DNA of 14,728 nucleotides from Rhodocyclaceae bacterium UBA1310 (lineage in GTDB: Bacteria > Pseudomonadota > Gammaproteobacteria > Burkholderiales > Rhodocyclaceae), in contig DBTS01000037.1 of the NCBI GenBank assembly GCA_002307175.1, positions 1-14,728 on the forward strand, in the 5' to 3' direction. Of the stretch, positions 8,797-14,728 are shown one piece after another. Under the pieces are notes generated by a model. That model saw nothing but the letters and a program-made list of their open reading frames with translations, was not told the DNA's origin and made no database searches. Position numbers and translations under genes: made by a program. The stretch's first letter is position 1. The number at the start of each line of letters is the position of its first letter.

Positions 8797-10077
8797 TTAC
8801 GCTGCCGCCAACTGATCCCAGATATCCCAATCTTCAGGCAGCAAATCCTCGAACTGTGCCATAAGGCCAGGATCTCCAGAGGCGAGTGCAGCAATGGCGG
8901 GCATGACGGGCGCCAGGTAGGTTTTGGCTGCGGTGTGAAGGTCTTGGAGCCTGAATGTGTCATCCCTCCGCTCAATGGCAATCCGCTGTGCGCAGATCCA
9001 CAGCGCAACAAGCATGCGTGGGATTCCAGCAGTCAGATTAATCAGTGTGCGCGCAACATCCGGCGTTCCTTTCAGAGGATTGGCGAGCAACTGATAGCTG
9101 ATCAGTGCAGGGAAAAACATCTTCGCGAACTCCGGCTCCTCGACGTGGAGGAACCGTGACAAGGTGTGATGCCCCAGGCTTACCAGCCGTTGCGAGGTGG
9201 CCATGCGGTGCTTCAGCGCAGCAAAGCCGTCTGGCGTGCCCGACAAAATGATCGGCATGGACCAGCTTGCAGTGAGCGTCAGGATCCACTTGAGCAGTTG
9301 GTCTTCGATAATCGGCAATCCTGGATCTGATTTGGAGTTGACGCCTTTGGCTCCTTTGGCTTTCCTGCGTTTCTCCAGCGTCTGCAGCTTGAAGAGGTTT
9401 TGAATTTCATCAATATGTAGAATTCCGAGGAAGTGGCTCTCTGCGACCTTTCGCCACTCCTCCAGCAGGCGTTGCCCTTGGAGCTTTTCACGAGACAGAG
9501 ATTTCTCAAAACGTTCGCTGAACATCTTCCCCAATGGCGCCATAAGGCGCTGCCAGTCATCCATCAGCGACCTGGCCATATCGATGGATCGCCCGCTCGC
9601 TGGAATCGTGATGGACATCCAGCTCACCTGCCAATGGTCGCTAGCCATGCGCGGGAACCTTGGGTGGTGGATGAGCTGCTTGGGATAGGACTGCAGAATT
9701 CGGGTGATGGCTTCAGTTTTGCCTGTCCCTGAATTACCGATGATGGAGACGACCCCGGCAGGCATCTTCAGGCGTGGCTGAAACAGGGGTTCATCCGTGA
9801 GCATCGACCAGGTTTCCGCATTGGCCGGATTGCGGAGGTCGTAGCCTTGCCGTAATGCAATATCAATACTCTCTGCGATTCTGTATTCCTCAATGCGTGG
9901 AAGATGCATATAGCGCAGCCGGTAGAGTAGGTGCAGGCGCTGGGCGTAGGGGATGGCGGCCACATTATCCGGCATCTCCGGCATGTGAAGAATCTTCTTG
10001 GCAACCTCAGTCCTGTCCAGAATCTCGCCAAGGCCATCCATCAAAATATTGTCCTGGTAGATCGATGTGCTATTCAT
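8797..10077 (-). CDS. tnsC: TnsC-like AAA+ ATPase, transposition regulator
   Basis: TnsC is the ATP-dependent matchmaker that polymerises on target DNA, links the TniQ/TnsD selector to the TnsAB transposase and stimulates insertion. Numbered from the ATG at 10077 (427 residues), it shows Walker A GNSGTGKT (114-121), Walker B LGILHIDE (D223, E224) and a downstream ILSGTPDG sensor-like segment. An Arg-rich LSRF region follows, typical of TniB/TnsC ATPases. I chose the ATG at 10077 because GAGG lies 6 bases upstream; the longer frame opens with a GTG inside that ribosome binding site. The start overlaps the tnsB stop by 8 bases, implying translational coupling. It is shorter than Tn7 TnsC (about 555 residues). 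The C-terminus is acidic and aromatic (EDWDIWDQL), possibly a partner-binding tail. Confidence 0.93.
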   Translation of the reverse strand: MNSTSIYQDNILMDGLGEILDRTEVAKKILHMPEMPDNVAAIPYAQRLHLLYRLRYMHLPRIEEYRIAESIDIALRQGYDLRNPANAETWSMLTDEPLFQPRLKMPAGVVSIIGNSGTGKTEAITRILQSYPKQLIHHPRFPRMASDHWQVSWMSITIPASGRSIDMARSLMDDWQRLMAPLGKMFSERFEKSLSREKLQGQRLLEEWRKVAESHFLGILHIDEIQNLFKLQTLEKRRKAKGAKGVNSKSDPGLPIIEDQLLKWILTLTASWSMPIILSGTPDGFAALKHRMATSQRLVSLGHHTLSRFLHVEEPEFAKMFFPALISYQLLANPLKGTPDVARTLINLTAGIPRMLVALWICAQRIAIERRDDTFRLQDLHTAAKTYLAPVMPAIAALASGDPGLMAQFEDLLPEDWDIWDQLAAA

Positions 10078-12334
10078 CATCAACCTCACTGTTCTTGCGG
10101 TTAAGAAGCTGGGTGATCAGATCAATGTTTTCTGACATGGCGGACTCGTCGTATCCAGGCGTGTAAGAGGCTTCCGGCAAGGCTGCTGGTGCAGGTTGAT
10201 GCTGTACCTGCCGCTCTATCTCGCGGACCTCGGGGATGGTCGGTTTGCGGCCTTTGTATGTGGCTTCCTCCTCCCTGGTGAGCGCTGTGGCGTCTGCGAT
10301 CATCCTGTTCTGATGTTCGACGGCGCCAAGTGCTACGGTCGTTCTGTAGTGCTCGATGTCCGCGGATTTGTACTTGGCATATTCAGAAACCTCCAGATAG
10401 TCAAACTGCGTTGCGAAATTTTCACAATTGGAGTCATCTGGCAGCGTGAAGTCGATGAGCCCCTTGTTGGCGTCTGGCGTCCAGATTTTGCGAACGGTGC
10501 TGGGATGGTAGTTGGCGAGCATTGACCAGCGGTGGCCGTGTCTTGCCCGCTCGCTCCACGCCTGTTCATAAGCGGTGGGCCAGCCATAATCGATCCCGCC
10601 TGCAAAGACGCCACGCGAAGTCACCTTTGCTTCTTCCTGGGGGAGAAGCTGAGTAATGAGCTCTGCCTGTGTGAAACTTCTCTGTGTGCCGATTCCCATG
10701 GCATGACCAAAATGCCAGAGTCCGGCCGGCGCACCGATCACTCCCACGGACTTCATGCTTGAGTCCAGGCGGTTCTCACGGTTGGCGGTCAGGTTGTAAC
10801 GATAGAAGCAGCAATGCAGGAAGCGGATGAATTCAGGGACGGTCATGACTGACCATTTTTTGGCCCGGCGATTGGGCTCTTCAAGCTGTTTGCGCCGGTA
10901 GTCAATGGAACCTGGAATGACCTGCGTGAGCTGCTTGGTGATTCGATGGAGGACTTCGACGACTCCGTGCCAGTCGGGGCGATAAGGCGGCGTGAAGGCT
11001 TCTTCCGGCACGTGAAGGCCGAAGGCTCTTCCCGCCTCGCTCTTGTATTCCCCGTTATCCATCCAGAGAGAGGCAGGCAGGCTAGGGAGCGGGTTTAGCG
11101 TCATCGAGACGGTGACTGAGCATTCGAACAGCTCGTTGATGACAGCCGGACCGATGGCGCTATTGAAGAGTGCCACTTGAGCCATCAGCCAACTGGGCGG
11201 TTGAATACACACATGAAATCCAACGACGGCTGTCGACCATACATCCACCACGATGTAGACCACGGGCCTGCCGATAATCCAGGCTCGGTTCAGGGTGGAG
11301 CGCAGAAACATGTCACCGATCGTTGAGTCGATTGCCCAGGTGTGGCCGGGTCCTGGGATGTTGTGCCACATCTTTCCTCGCAGGCCACGGAGGTTCCGCT
11401 GGAAGTAGTTTTCTGAGCACTTGATCCGGCGTGCTTCCATTTCTGGAATATCGTGTTTCAGCACGCGCTTGATTTGGCGGACGTTAGGGTAGGTCCCCTT
11501 TTCGAGCTTCGCTTCGACGGGAATGCCATCGACAATTTTGTAGCAGGTGACAAACCCCGAGTTCTGGATCTCCCGTGCAATCTGCTTGTCGTCGAGTTTC
11601 ATCTTCTTTGATTTTTTGATCTCCTGATAGACGTGAATGATTTTGGTGCGCCACGTGCTGCTCATCCCCGGTTGCTGTGGTGGCAGGGGTTGGTTCAGAA
11701 GAGCCGCCAACTTGAAGTCGCGGGTTTTTCTGCCTGGTTTTTTGCGCCCGCCTGGATCGCAAGGGCGTTGCTTGCCAGGAGCGCCACACCTGAATCTTCG
11801 ATCACGCAGACTTGTTTCCGAAAACCCGAATCGGCTCATTAGGGAGATGAGCTTGTATGCGAGCGCCTTGCCGCATCCGGCTGTGATGATTTCCCTGGCA
11901 AGGGAGGCGAAGCTGCCTGTCGCGAGAACCTCTTCCCGGAAGTGTGTGTAGTTCAGAAGCGGCGCGGCAAGCCGGCAGCGCCGCTCGTATTCCGCCTTGC
12001 TTCTGTCGTTTCCTACCGGGAAAAAGTATTGGCGCTCAAGTTCCAGCGTTACCGGCATGACCAGGTGCCGGCGATGCAGCGCAACCAGCTCGCAGCGCTC
12101 CAGCCACTCGATGTTTGCGGTATTGCGCAGCGGCGGTTTCTTGCGGTGGATCGTTGTGGACGTTTTGCGGCGCCGGCCACCAAGCTTTCGGCCCTCGCGC
12201 TCGTCCTCGGAAAGCTCGGAGATATCCACCAGTGCTGTTCTGCCGATGAGCAATTCATCCAGGATCACGCGGTAGAACTTGTCGCCCTGTGGTGTGATGA
12301 TCTTGATGAGTGAGTTATGGGCTAGCTGTTGCAT
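10070..12334 (-). CDS. tnsB: TnsB-like DDE transposase
   Basis: TnsB binds the element ends and makes the 3' cuts and strand transfers. The 754-residue protein carries a retroviral-integrase-type core. Catalytic D336 lies in AIDSTIGD, D426 in LWMDNGEY and E460 in HGVVEVLHR, spaced 89 and 33 residues apart, close to the D-D-E spacing of Tn7 TnsB. The N-terminal 300 residues should hold the end-binding helix-turn-helix modules. A basic region rich in Arg, Lys and Pro lies at about 190-220. I chose the ATG at 12334 because GGGGAG lies 6 bases upstream. The frame could be extended to 12415, but that extension is inside tnsA and looks like its shadow. The start overlaps the end of tnsA by 13 bases. 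The C-terminal tail, which in Tn7 contacts TnsC, is polar and acidic here. Confidence 0.95.
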   Translation of the reverse strand: MQQLAHNSLIKIITPQGDKFYRVILDELLIGRTALVDISELSEDEREGRKLGGRRRKTSTTIHRKKPPLRNTANIEWLERCELVALHRRHLVMPVTLELERQYFFPVGNDRSKAEYERRCRLAAPLLNYTHFREEVLATGSFASLAREIITAGCGKALAYKLISLMSRFGFSETSLRDRRFRCGAPGKQRPCDPGGRKKPGRKTRDFKLAALLNQPLPPQQPGMSSTWRTKIIHVYQEIKKSKKMKLDDKQIAREIQNSGFVTCYKIVDGIPVEAKLEKGTYPNVRQIKRVLKHDIPEMEARRIKCSENYFQRNLRGLRGKMWHNIPGPGHTWAIDSTIGDMFLRSTLNRAWIIGRPVVYIVVDVWSTAVVGFHVCIQPPSWLMAQVALFNSAIGPAVINELFECSVTVSMTLNPLPSLPASLWMDNGEYKSEAGRAFGLHVPEEAFTPPYRPDWHGVVEVLHRITKQLTQVIPGSIDYRRKQLEEPNRRAKKWSVMTVPEFIRFLHCCFYRYNLTANRENRLDSSMKSVGVIGAPAGLWHFGHAMGIGTQRSFTQAELITQLLPQEEAKVTSRGVFAGGIDYGWPTAYEQAWSERARHGHRWSMLANYHPSTVRKIWTPDANKGLIDFTLPDDSNCENFATQFDYLEVSEYAKYKSADIEHYRTTVALGAVEHQNRMIADATALTREEEATYKGRKPTIPEVREIERQVQHQPAPAALPEASYTPGYDESAMSENIDLITQLLNRKNSEVDDE

Positions 12335-13224
12335 GCGCTTCTCCCCATCAGGATCGGGTTGTGCGACAGGAACGTGGTGGCGTCGGTCAGCCGGATGATC
12401 TCCGTGGGACGCCACCCCAGCGGGAGTGCCAGGGGAGTTCTGGCCGTCCAGACAGATCGCCAGAAGGCGTTCTGTGCGTTGGCCATGCTGCCCAGCTCGT
12501 GTGAGAGTTCGCTGAGAATGAAATGCAGCGGCCGGCCCTGTAACCGGGCACTGAAGGCTTCTGCTGCGGACAAATGCGCAGGAGTGGGCCTGCTGACGAG
12601 GCCCCAGTGCCAGGTTCGGATGAACACATTGGCAATGGCTGCGGGCAGCTCATTTTCGGTGATCAGAAGCCACGGCACCCCACGATAGCGCCAATACGTT
12701 CGCTCCAGTTCCAGGAGCTGGCGTTTCCGTCTCGACTTCAAGTCTGCAGAGGGCTTGCAGGAAATCGAGATGAGCTTGATGCGAGCTGGCGTGCCCGGAA
12801 GCTTCAAGGCCAGCAGGATGTCGGTGGTCATGACCCACCATGCGGCATCTCCCTTCACGTAGATTCGCGGATGTCGGATCTTGAGTTCCTCGGCAATTTC
12901 CAGGGTGCCGGGATAACGGTGCCACTGCGGTGCCGCCACATAGGCTGTCAGTTCATGGGGGGCAGTGTCGAGACTCAAGGGATACTGCTCACGCAGATCC
13001 AGGAAATGTGGGTGCATCCAGGCAAATAGCGTTGTGTTGCGTTCCAGATCAGACAGGAAGTCATGCGCTCGCCCCATTGTCACGATATGGGATCTGCCCC
13101 TTGAGGAAGGGTCACCACGGGTGACCTGATGCCAGGCGCTGTAATCCTGGAAGGTCCCAAGCCCGCGACCTTCTTTCCGGAAGCGTTCCAGGACAGTCGG
13201 GGTAAAGCGTTTGATGGTCCACAT
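12322..13224 (-). CDS. tnsA: TnsA-like endonuclease subunit of heteromeric transposase
   Basis: TnsA makes the 5' cuts at the transposon ends, which together with TnsB gives cut-and-paste movement. The 300-residue protein has the restriction-endonuclease-like layout: E61 in a SDLERN segment, E79 in LREQYPL, D135 in WVMTTDIL and K157 in SISCKP, matching E63, D114 and K132 of Tn7 TnsA. The residue two before the lysine, Q130 in Tn7, is Ser here. The C-terminal half (about 165-295) corresponds to the winged-helix TnsC-contacting domain. The start chosen is the ATG at 13224, with AAGGAG 10 bases upstream; a TTG at 13233 is in frame but abuts that site. It is the first gene of the operon and lies nearest the presumed right end. 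Confidence 0.92.
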   Translation of the reverse strand: MWTIKRFTPTVLERFRKEGRGLGTFQDYSAWHQVTRGDPSSRGRSHIVTMGRAHDFLSDLERNTTLFAWMHPHFLDLREQYPLSLDTAPHELTAYVAAPQWHRYPGTLEIAEELKIRHPRIYVKGDAAWWVMTTDILLALKLPGTPARIKLISISCKPSADLKSRRKRQLLELERTYWRYRGVPWLLITENELPAAIANVFIRTWHWGLVSRPTPAHLSAAEAFSARLQGRPLHFILSELSHELGSMANAQNAFWRSVWTARTPLALPLGWRPTEIIRLTDATTFLSHNPILMGRSACNS

Positions 13225-13298
13225 ACTCTTCAATCTCCTTTTTGAAGGCTGAGCACGGCCCTCGCCATGTTTTCAGCGATTTCAGACAAAAAAGGGGA

Positions 13299-13327
13299 TT
13301 GACGAACCCAAAGATAGGTTCTATCTT
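13299..13327 (+). promoter_or_regulatory. Sigma70-like promoter pointing away from tnsA
   Basis: TTGACG (13299-13304) is followed after exactly 17 bases by TATCTT (13322-13327). This is 5/6 and 4/6 to the -35/-10 consensus with ideal spacing. Transcription would run rightward from about 13334, opposite to tnsA, and meet a strong terminator about 65 bases later. No protein could be encoded in that interval. Confidence 0.45.
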
Positions 13328-13349
13328 TGAACCAACGGAAAGTGGTTCA
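13304..13349. promoter_or_regulatory. Operator-like cluster of alternating GAACC/GGTTC inverted repeats
   Basis: GAACC occurs at 13304-13308 and 13329-13333, and its complement GGTTC at 13317-13321 and 13344-13348, making two head-to-head pairs. Within this is a perfect 8-base palindrome, AAAGATAG-GTT-CTATCTTT (13310-13328). The second pair has 7-base arms, TGAACCA (13328-13334) and TGGTTCA (13343-13349). The palindrome overlaps the spacer and -10 of the plus-strand promoter and lies about 90 bases upstream of tnsA. It could be a repressor operator or part of the transposase-binding end. Confidence 0.45.
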
Positions 13350-13398
13350 TTGGGGGCAATCCCCAAGCGGAAAAGCCGGGTTGCAGCCCGGCTTTTTT
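13334..13398 (+). ncRNA. Candidate small untranslated RNA between promoter and terminator
   Basis: A transcript started from the TTGACG/TATCTT promoter and stopped at the following terminator would be about 65 bases. It would contain two hairpins: TTGGGG/CCCCAA (13350-13355 with 13361-13366, 5-base loop) and the terminator stem. I recognise no known RNA family, and transcription is unproven. Confidence 0.25.
13371..13398 (+). terminator. Strong intrinsic terminator, likely bidirectional
   Basis: A perfect 10-base stem, AAAAGCCGGG (13371-13380) with CCCGGCTTTT (13387-13396), closes a 6-base TTGCAG loop. On the plus strand it ends in six T (13393-13398), and on the minus strand it is followed by TTTT from the complementary A-run. 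It would insulate tnsA from transcription entering from the right and terminate transcripts from the plus-strand promoter. Confidence 0.85.
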
Positions 13399-13681
13399 GT
13401 GCCTATATGGCTAATTTATGCGTTATGCGTAATATGGTCCTCCGCGTTCGATGGTCATCATTCAATACTAGCGCACCCATAAAAAAGAACAAATGAATAC
13501 AAAATGTATCGTTTTAGTGGTTGTTTGTATTCATATGAAATGATGTGTTTAGGTTTAATTAATACACATAGAATTCTTATGTCATGAGTTGTGTTATTTT
13601 CGGAATCTTGTTCTAGCTGGCGCTGTTTTGGATCAGGCCGTCCTGGCTAACGGCGTCCCAGAGCGCGGACTCCGGAAATGA
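13399..13681. other. AT-rich non-coding stretch containing inverted and direct repeats
   Basis: I see no gene here. The first part, to about 13610, is strikingly AT-rich compared with both flanks. It contains a tandem TTATGCG pair (13416-13422, 13423-13429) and an 11-base inverted repeat at 13493-13534. Composition changes back to GC-rich after about 13610. The right end of the transposon may lie in or before this stretch, but no TGT/ACA terminus with flanking duplication could be fixed. Confidence 0.5.
13493..13534. repeat. Perfect 11-base inverted repeat in AT-rich DNA
   Basis: ATGAATACAAA (13493-13503) and its exact complement TTTGTATTCAT (13524-13534) flank a 20-base spacer. There is no T-run, so it does not look like a terminator. 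A dimeric regulator or a transposase end-binding site are both possible. Confidence 0.6.
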
Positions 13682-13867
13682 GTCTTTGCGGACGATGAGA
13701 TCAAGGGACTCCGAGGGGACGCGGGGGCCGCAATCGATGAATACGTCGCGCATCACAACATCGATTCCAAGCCGTTCATCTGGACAAAGACCGTCCGCGA
13801 CATCCTGCAGAAGGTCATTCTCGCCAATGTGCACATAAGTTCTAATAAGAACGAAATACGGCACTAG
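13682..13867 (+). pseudogene. Degraded C-terminal remnant of an IS630-type transposase
   Basis: Translation of the plus strand ending at the TAG at 13865-13867 gives a tail with HHNIDSKPFIWTKTVRDIL, then QKV and a SSNKNE-type end. This is the familiar C-terminus of IS630-family transposases, where HHN...PKPFIWT...ILQKV is conserved. Going upstream the frame meets a stop at 13679-13681, and the usual catalytic domain and initiation codon are absent. What remains is about 61 codons of a decayed gene. The segment before about 13700 is already poorly conserved. It is non-functional and marks an older insertion beside the Tn7-like element. Confidence 0.8.
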
Positions 13868-14229
13868 AATTTGCAATGCAGGCGGCGCGCAATTCCTTGT
13901 GTGGTGCGCGATTGTACGATACGGAGGTCTAGAAACAAGTATCCATGCGGGCTTCGCTTTTTTGATGCGTAACTTGCTGTAAACGTGATAAGTCGAGTGG
14001 AAAGCTAATCTCAAAAAGTGGAAAGTTAGGTTGCAGACGACACAAACACGGCCATGGTAGTTGTCGTTCGCTGCTTAAGTTGAAAGTTTTCGGTAAAACG
14101 ATGGATTTCGGCGTCTTGCCCATGTGGCAGATGTGCTGCTTTCAATGTACGTGGTTGGCGGGGGGTAACCATCCGTTGGAAAGTACGGCTACCGTTGTAG
14201 CGGCGGTGGCTTCGAAAAGTTAGAATAAT
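13868..14229. other. Non-coding stretch between the IS630 remnant and the IS3-family element
   Basis: No credible gene is visible. The stretch holds a 21-base-spaced direct repeat at 13996-14028. Loosely similar GAAAGT or GAAAAGT words recur near 14082, 14178 and 14214. A TGT at 13978 precedes the repeats. It may be a decayed transposon end, interrupted by the IS3-family insertion. Confidence 0.4.
13996..14028. repeat. Direct repeat AGTGGAAAG(C/T)TA with 21-base period
   Basis: AGTGGAAAGCTA (13996-14007) and AGTGGAAAGTTA (14017-14028) match at 11 of 12 bases. Their starts are 21 bases apart, two turns of the helix. This is the arrangement of transposase-binding repeats at the ends of IS21- and Tn7-type elements. 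The 18-base distance to an upstream TGT (13978) fits such an end, but the owner is not identified. Confidence 0.55.
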
Positions 14230-14296
14230 TGAGCTTCCCCCGAAATTTCGTCTTCCAGAGGTAACGTAGAATTGTAACGAACCGAGGAAGCCCGAA

Positions 14297-14593
14297 ATGA
14301 AGATACCGAACCGTGAGTACACCCCTGAATTCAGAGAGCTGGCCGTCAAGCGCGTGCGGGATGGCAAGTCCATTGGCACCGTCGCCAAGGAACTGGATCT
14401 GGTGGAACAGACCCTGAGGAACTGGGTCAAGGCTGCAGAAGCCGGCAAGCCCACAGGAAGCAGCGCTGGCAGCAAGAAAGTGACCGCTGAAGAGATGGAA
14501 CTGTCACGGCTGCGGGCCGAGAACCAGCGTCTGAAGCGTGAGTGTGAAATCCTAAAAAAAGCGGCGGCGTACTTCGCGAAGGATGTTCTGTGA
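14297..14593 (+). CDS. IS3-family transposase OrfA
   Basis: OrfA is the DNA-binding subunit that recognises the IS ends and is fused to OrfB by frameshifting to make active transposase. This 98-residue protein is of normal length. It opens with the REYTPEFRELAVKRVRDG block of the HTH_Tnp_1 family, with the helix-turn-helix at about 15-45 (SIGTVAKELDLVEQTLRNW). It ends in a leucine zipper at about 66-90 with L70, L72 and L79, then LKRECEILKKAAAYF, a hallmark IS3-family ending. The ATG at 14297 has GAGG upstream (14284-14287). The orfB start overlaps its stop codon. Confidence 0.92.
   Translation: MKIPNREYTPEFRELAVKRVRDGKSIGTVAKELDLVEQTLRNWVKAAEAGKPTGSSAGSKKVTAEEMELSRLRAENQRLKRECEILKKAAAYFAKDVL
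14554..14560 (+). promoter_or_regulatory. A7 slippery sequence for -1 programmed frameshift, orfA to orfAB
   Basis: Seven A residues are read CTA AAA AAA in the orfA frame near its end. Slipping back one base continues in an open frame through the orfB GTG at 14590 without a stop, which would yield the OrfAB fusion usual in IS3 elements. Confidence 0.65.
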
Positions 14594-14728
14594 AGTACGC
14601 CTGGATTGCCAAGCAGCAGGACTACACGCTCAAGGAGATGTGCCGTGTCCTGGAGGTGAGTATCAGCGGCTTTCGTGCCTGGACACGCGGTGGCTGCCCC
14701 GATCGCAAGCGCCTGACCGATGCGCAGA
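14590..14728 (+). CDS. IS3-family transposase OrfB, N-terminal part, cut by the window end
   Basis: OrfB carries the DDE catalytic core of the IS3-family transposase, but that core lies beyond the window. The visible 46 codons start at a GTG overlapping the orfA stop (GTGA) and read VKYAWIAKQQDYTLKEMC, then a SISGFRAW segment. This is the helix-turn-helix-type N-terminal region typical of IS3 OrfB. The frame is -1 relative to orfA. Whether the element is intact cannot be judged from here. Confidence 0.88.
   Translation, partial: MKYAWIAKQQDYTLKEMCRVLEVSISGFRAWTRGGCPDRKRLTDAQ

Larger units (their letters stand above)
1..13224. mobile_element. Tn7-like transposon, visible portion (outer ends not resolved)
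   Basis: The span is bracketed by a TniQ/TnsD-type gene on the left and a tnsA-tnsB-tnsC operon on the right, the core gene set of Tn7-like elements. Three unrelated cargo genes lie between them. The tnsABC genes are read leftward, away from the right boundary, as in Tn7, where tnsA sits beside the right end. Unlike Tn7, the tniQ gene is not in the tnsABC operon; it sits at the far side on the opposite strand and points inward. I could not identify a TGT...ACA terminus or a 5-base target duplication. The left end is probably before the window, and the right end lies somewhere after the tnsA start. Membership of the cargo in the element is inferred from this bracketing. Confidence 0.75.
14230..14728 (+). 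mobile_element. IS3-family insertion sequence, left part (runs past the window)
   Basis: The element has the IS3-family layout of orfA followed by overlapping orfB in the -1 frame. The proposed left tip is the TGAGCTTCCCCC beginning at 14230, 67 bases before orfA, since IS3-family ends commonly start with TG. The matching right inverted repeat lies outside the window, so the tip is provisional. Confidence 0.75.

Noticed and set aside
11942..12313. 123-codon plus-strand reading frame
   Set aside because: It is antisense to the tnsB N-terminus, a by-product of GC-biased codons.
12335..12415. Upstream extension of tnsB by 27 codons
   Set aside because: It lies wholly inside tnsA in another frame, while the ATG at 12334 has an excellent ribosome binding site (GGGGAG, 6-base spacing).
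13329..13366. tRNA-like T-arm (GGTTC followed by CCCC)
   Set aside because: No acceptor stem, anticodon arm or CCA end can be folded around it.
13613..14014. 133-codon minus-strand reading frame
   Set aside because: It is antisense to the IS630 transposase remnant, whose plus-strand translation is clearly recognisable.
14026..14475. 149-codon minus-strand reading frame
   Set aside because: Much of it is antisense to IS3 orfA and it crosses the proposed IS end; it is a shadow frame.
1..14728. CRISPR array or CRISPR-associated transposon
   Set aside because: No regularly spaced repeats of 25-40 bases and no Cas proteins are visible. The repeats seen are short and isolated or lie inside a coiled-coil gene.

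Overview
The window appears to be most of a Tn7-like transposon, followed on the right by degraded and partial insertion sequences. The organism is probably a member of the Pseudomonadota (gamma- or betaproteobacteria). That rests on general protein resemblance and moderate-to-high GC, and no species-level marker is present.

Layout, left to right: (1) A TniQ/TnsD-type target-selector gene on the plus strand, whose 5' end probably lies before the window. (2) Three plus-strand cargo genes: a DUF2130 protein with a PD-(D/E)XK nuclease signature and a duplicated coiled coil, a 1017-residue PHP-domain plus SMC/ABC-type ATPase resembling the TrlF family, and a 730-residue unrecognised protein with an N-terminal helix-turn-helix-like region, a PIN-like core, a coiled coil and two C-terminal membrane segments. 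(3) The core transposition operon tnsA-tnsB-tnsC on the minus strand, with short overlapping gene junctions, ending in a weak terminator-like hairpin and convergent with the cargo. (4) Upstream of tnsA, a compact block of inverted repeats, a plus-strand sigma70-like promoter and a strong intrinsic terminator, then an AT-rich stretch with an 11-base inverted repeat. (5) The 3' remnant of an IS630-type transposase, an island with a 21-base-spaced direct repeat, and the left part of an IS3-family element with orfA and the start of orfB.

How it fits together: TnsA and TnsB would cut and join the transposon ends, the TnsC ATPase would license the target, and TniQ/TnsD would choose it. The cargo looks like an accessory, defence-type module: nuclease fold, PHP/ATPase, and membrane-anchored PIN-like protein. 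That role is inferred from domains and context; nothing in the sequence proves it. No CRISPR array, cas gene, tRNA or rRNA was seen. The exact transposon ends were not found: the left end is probably outside the window and the right end is unresolved within about 13.24-13.62 kb.

The best candidates for undescribed biology are the membrane-anchored PIN-like protein, the DUF2130/PHP-ATPase pair, and the short promoter-to-terminator unit beside tnsA.
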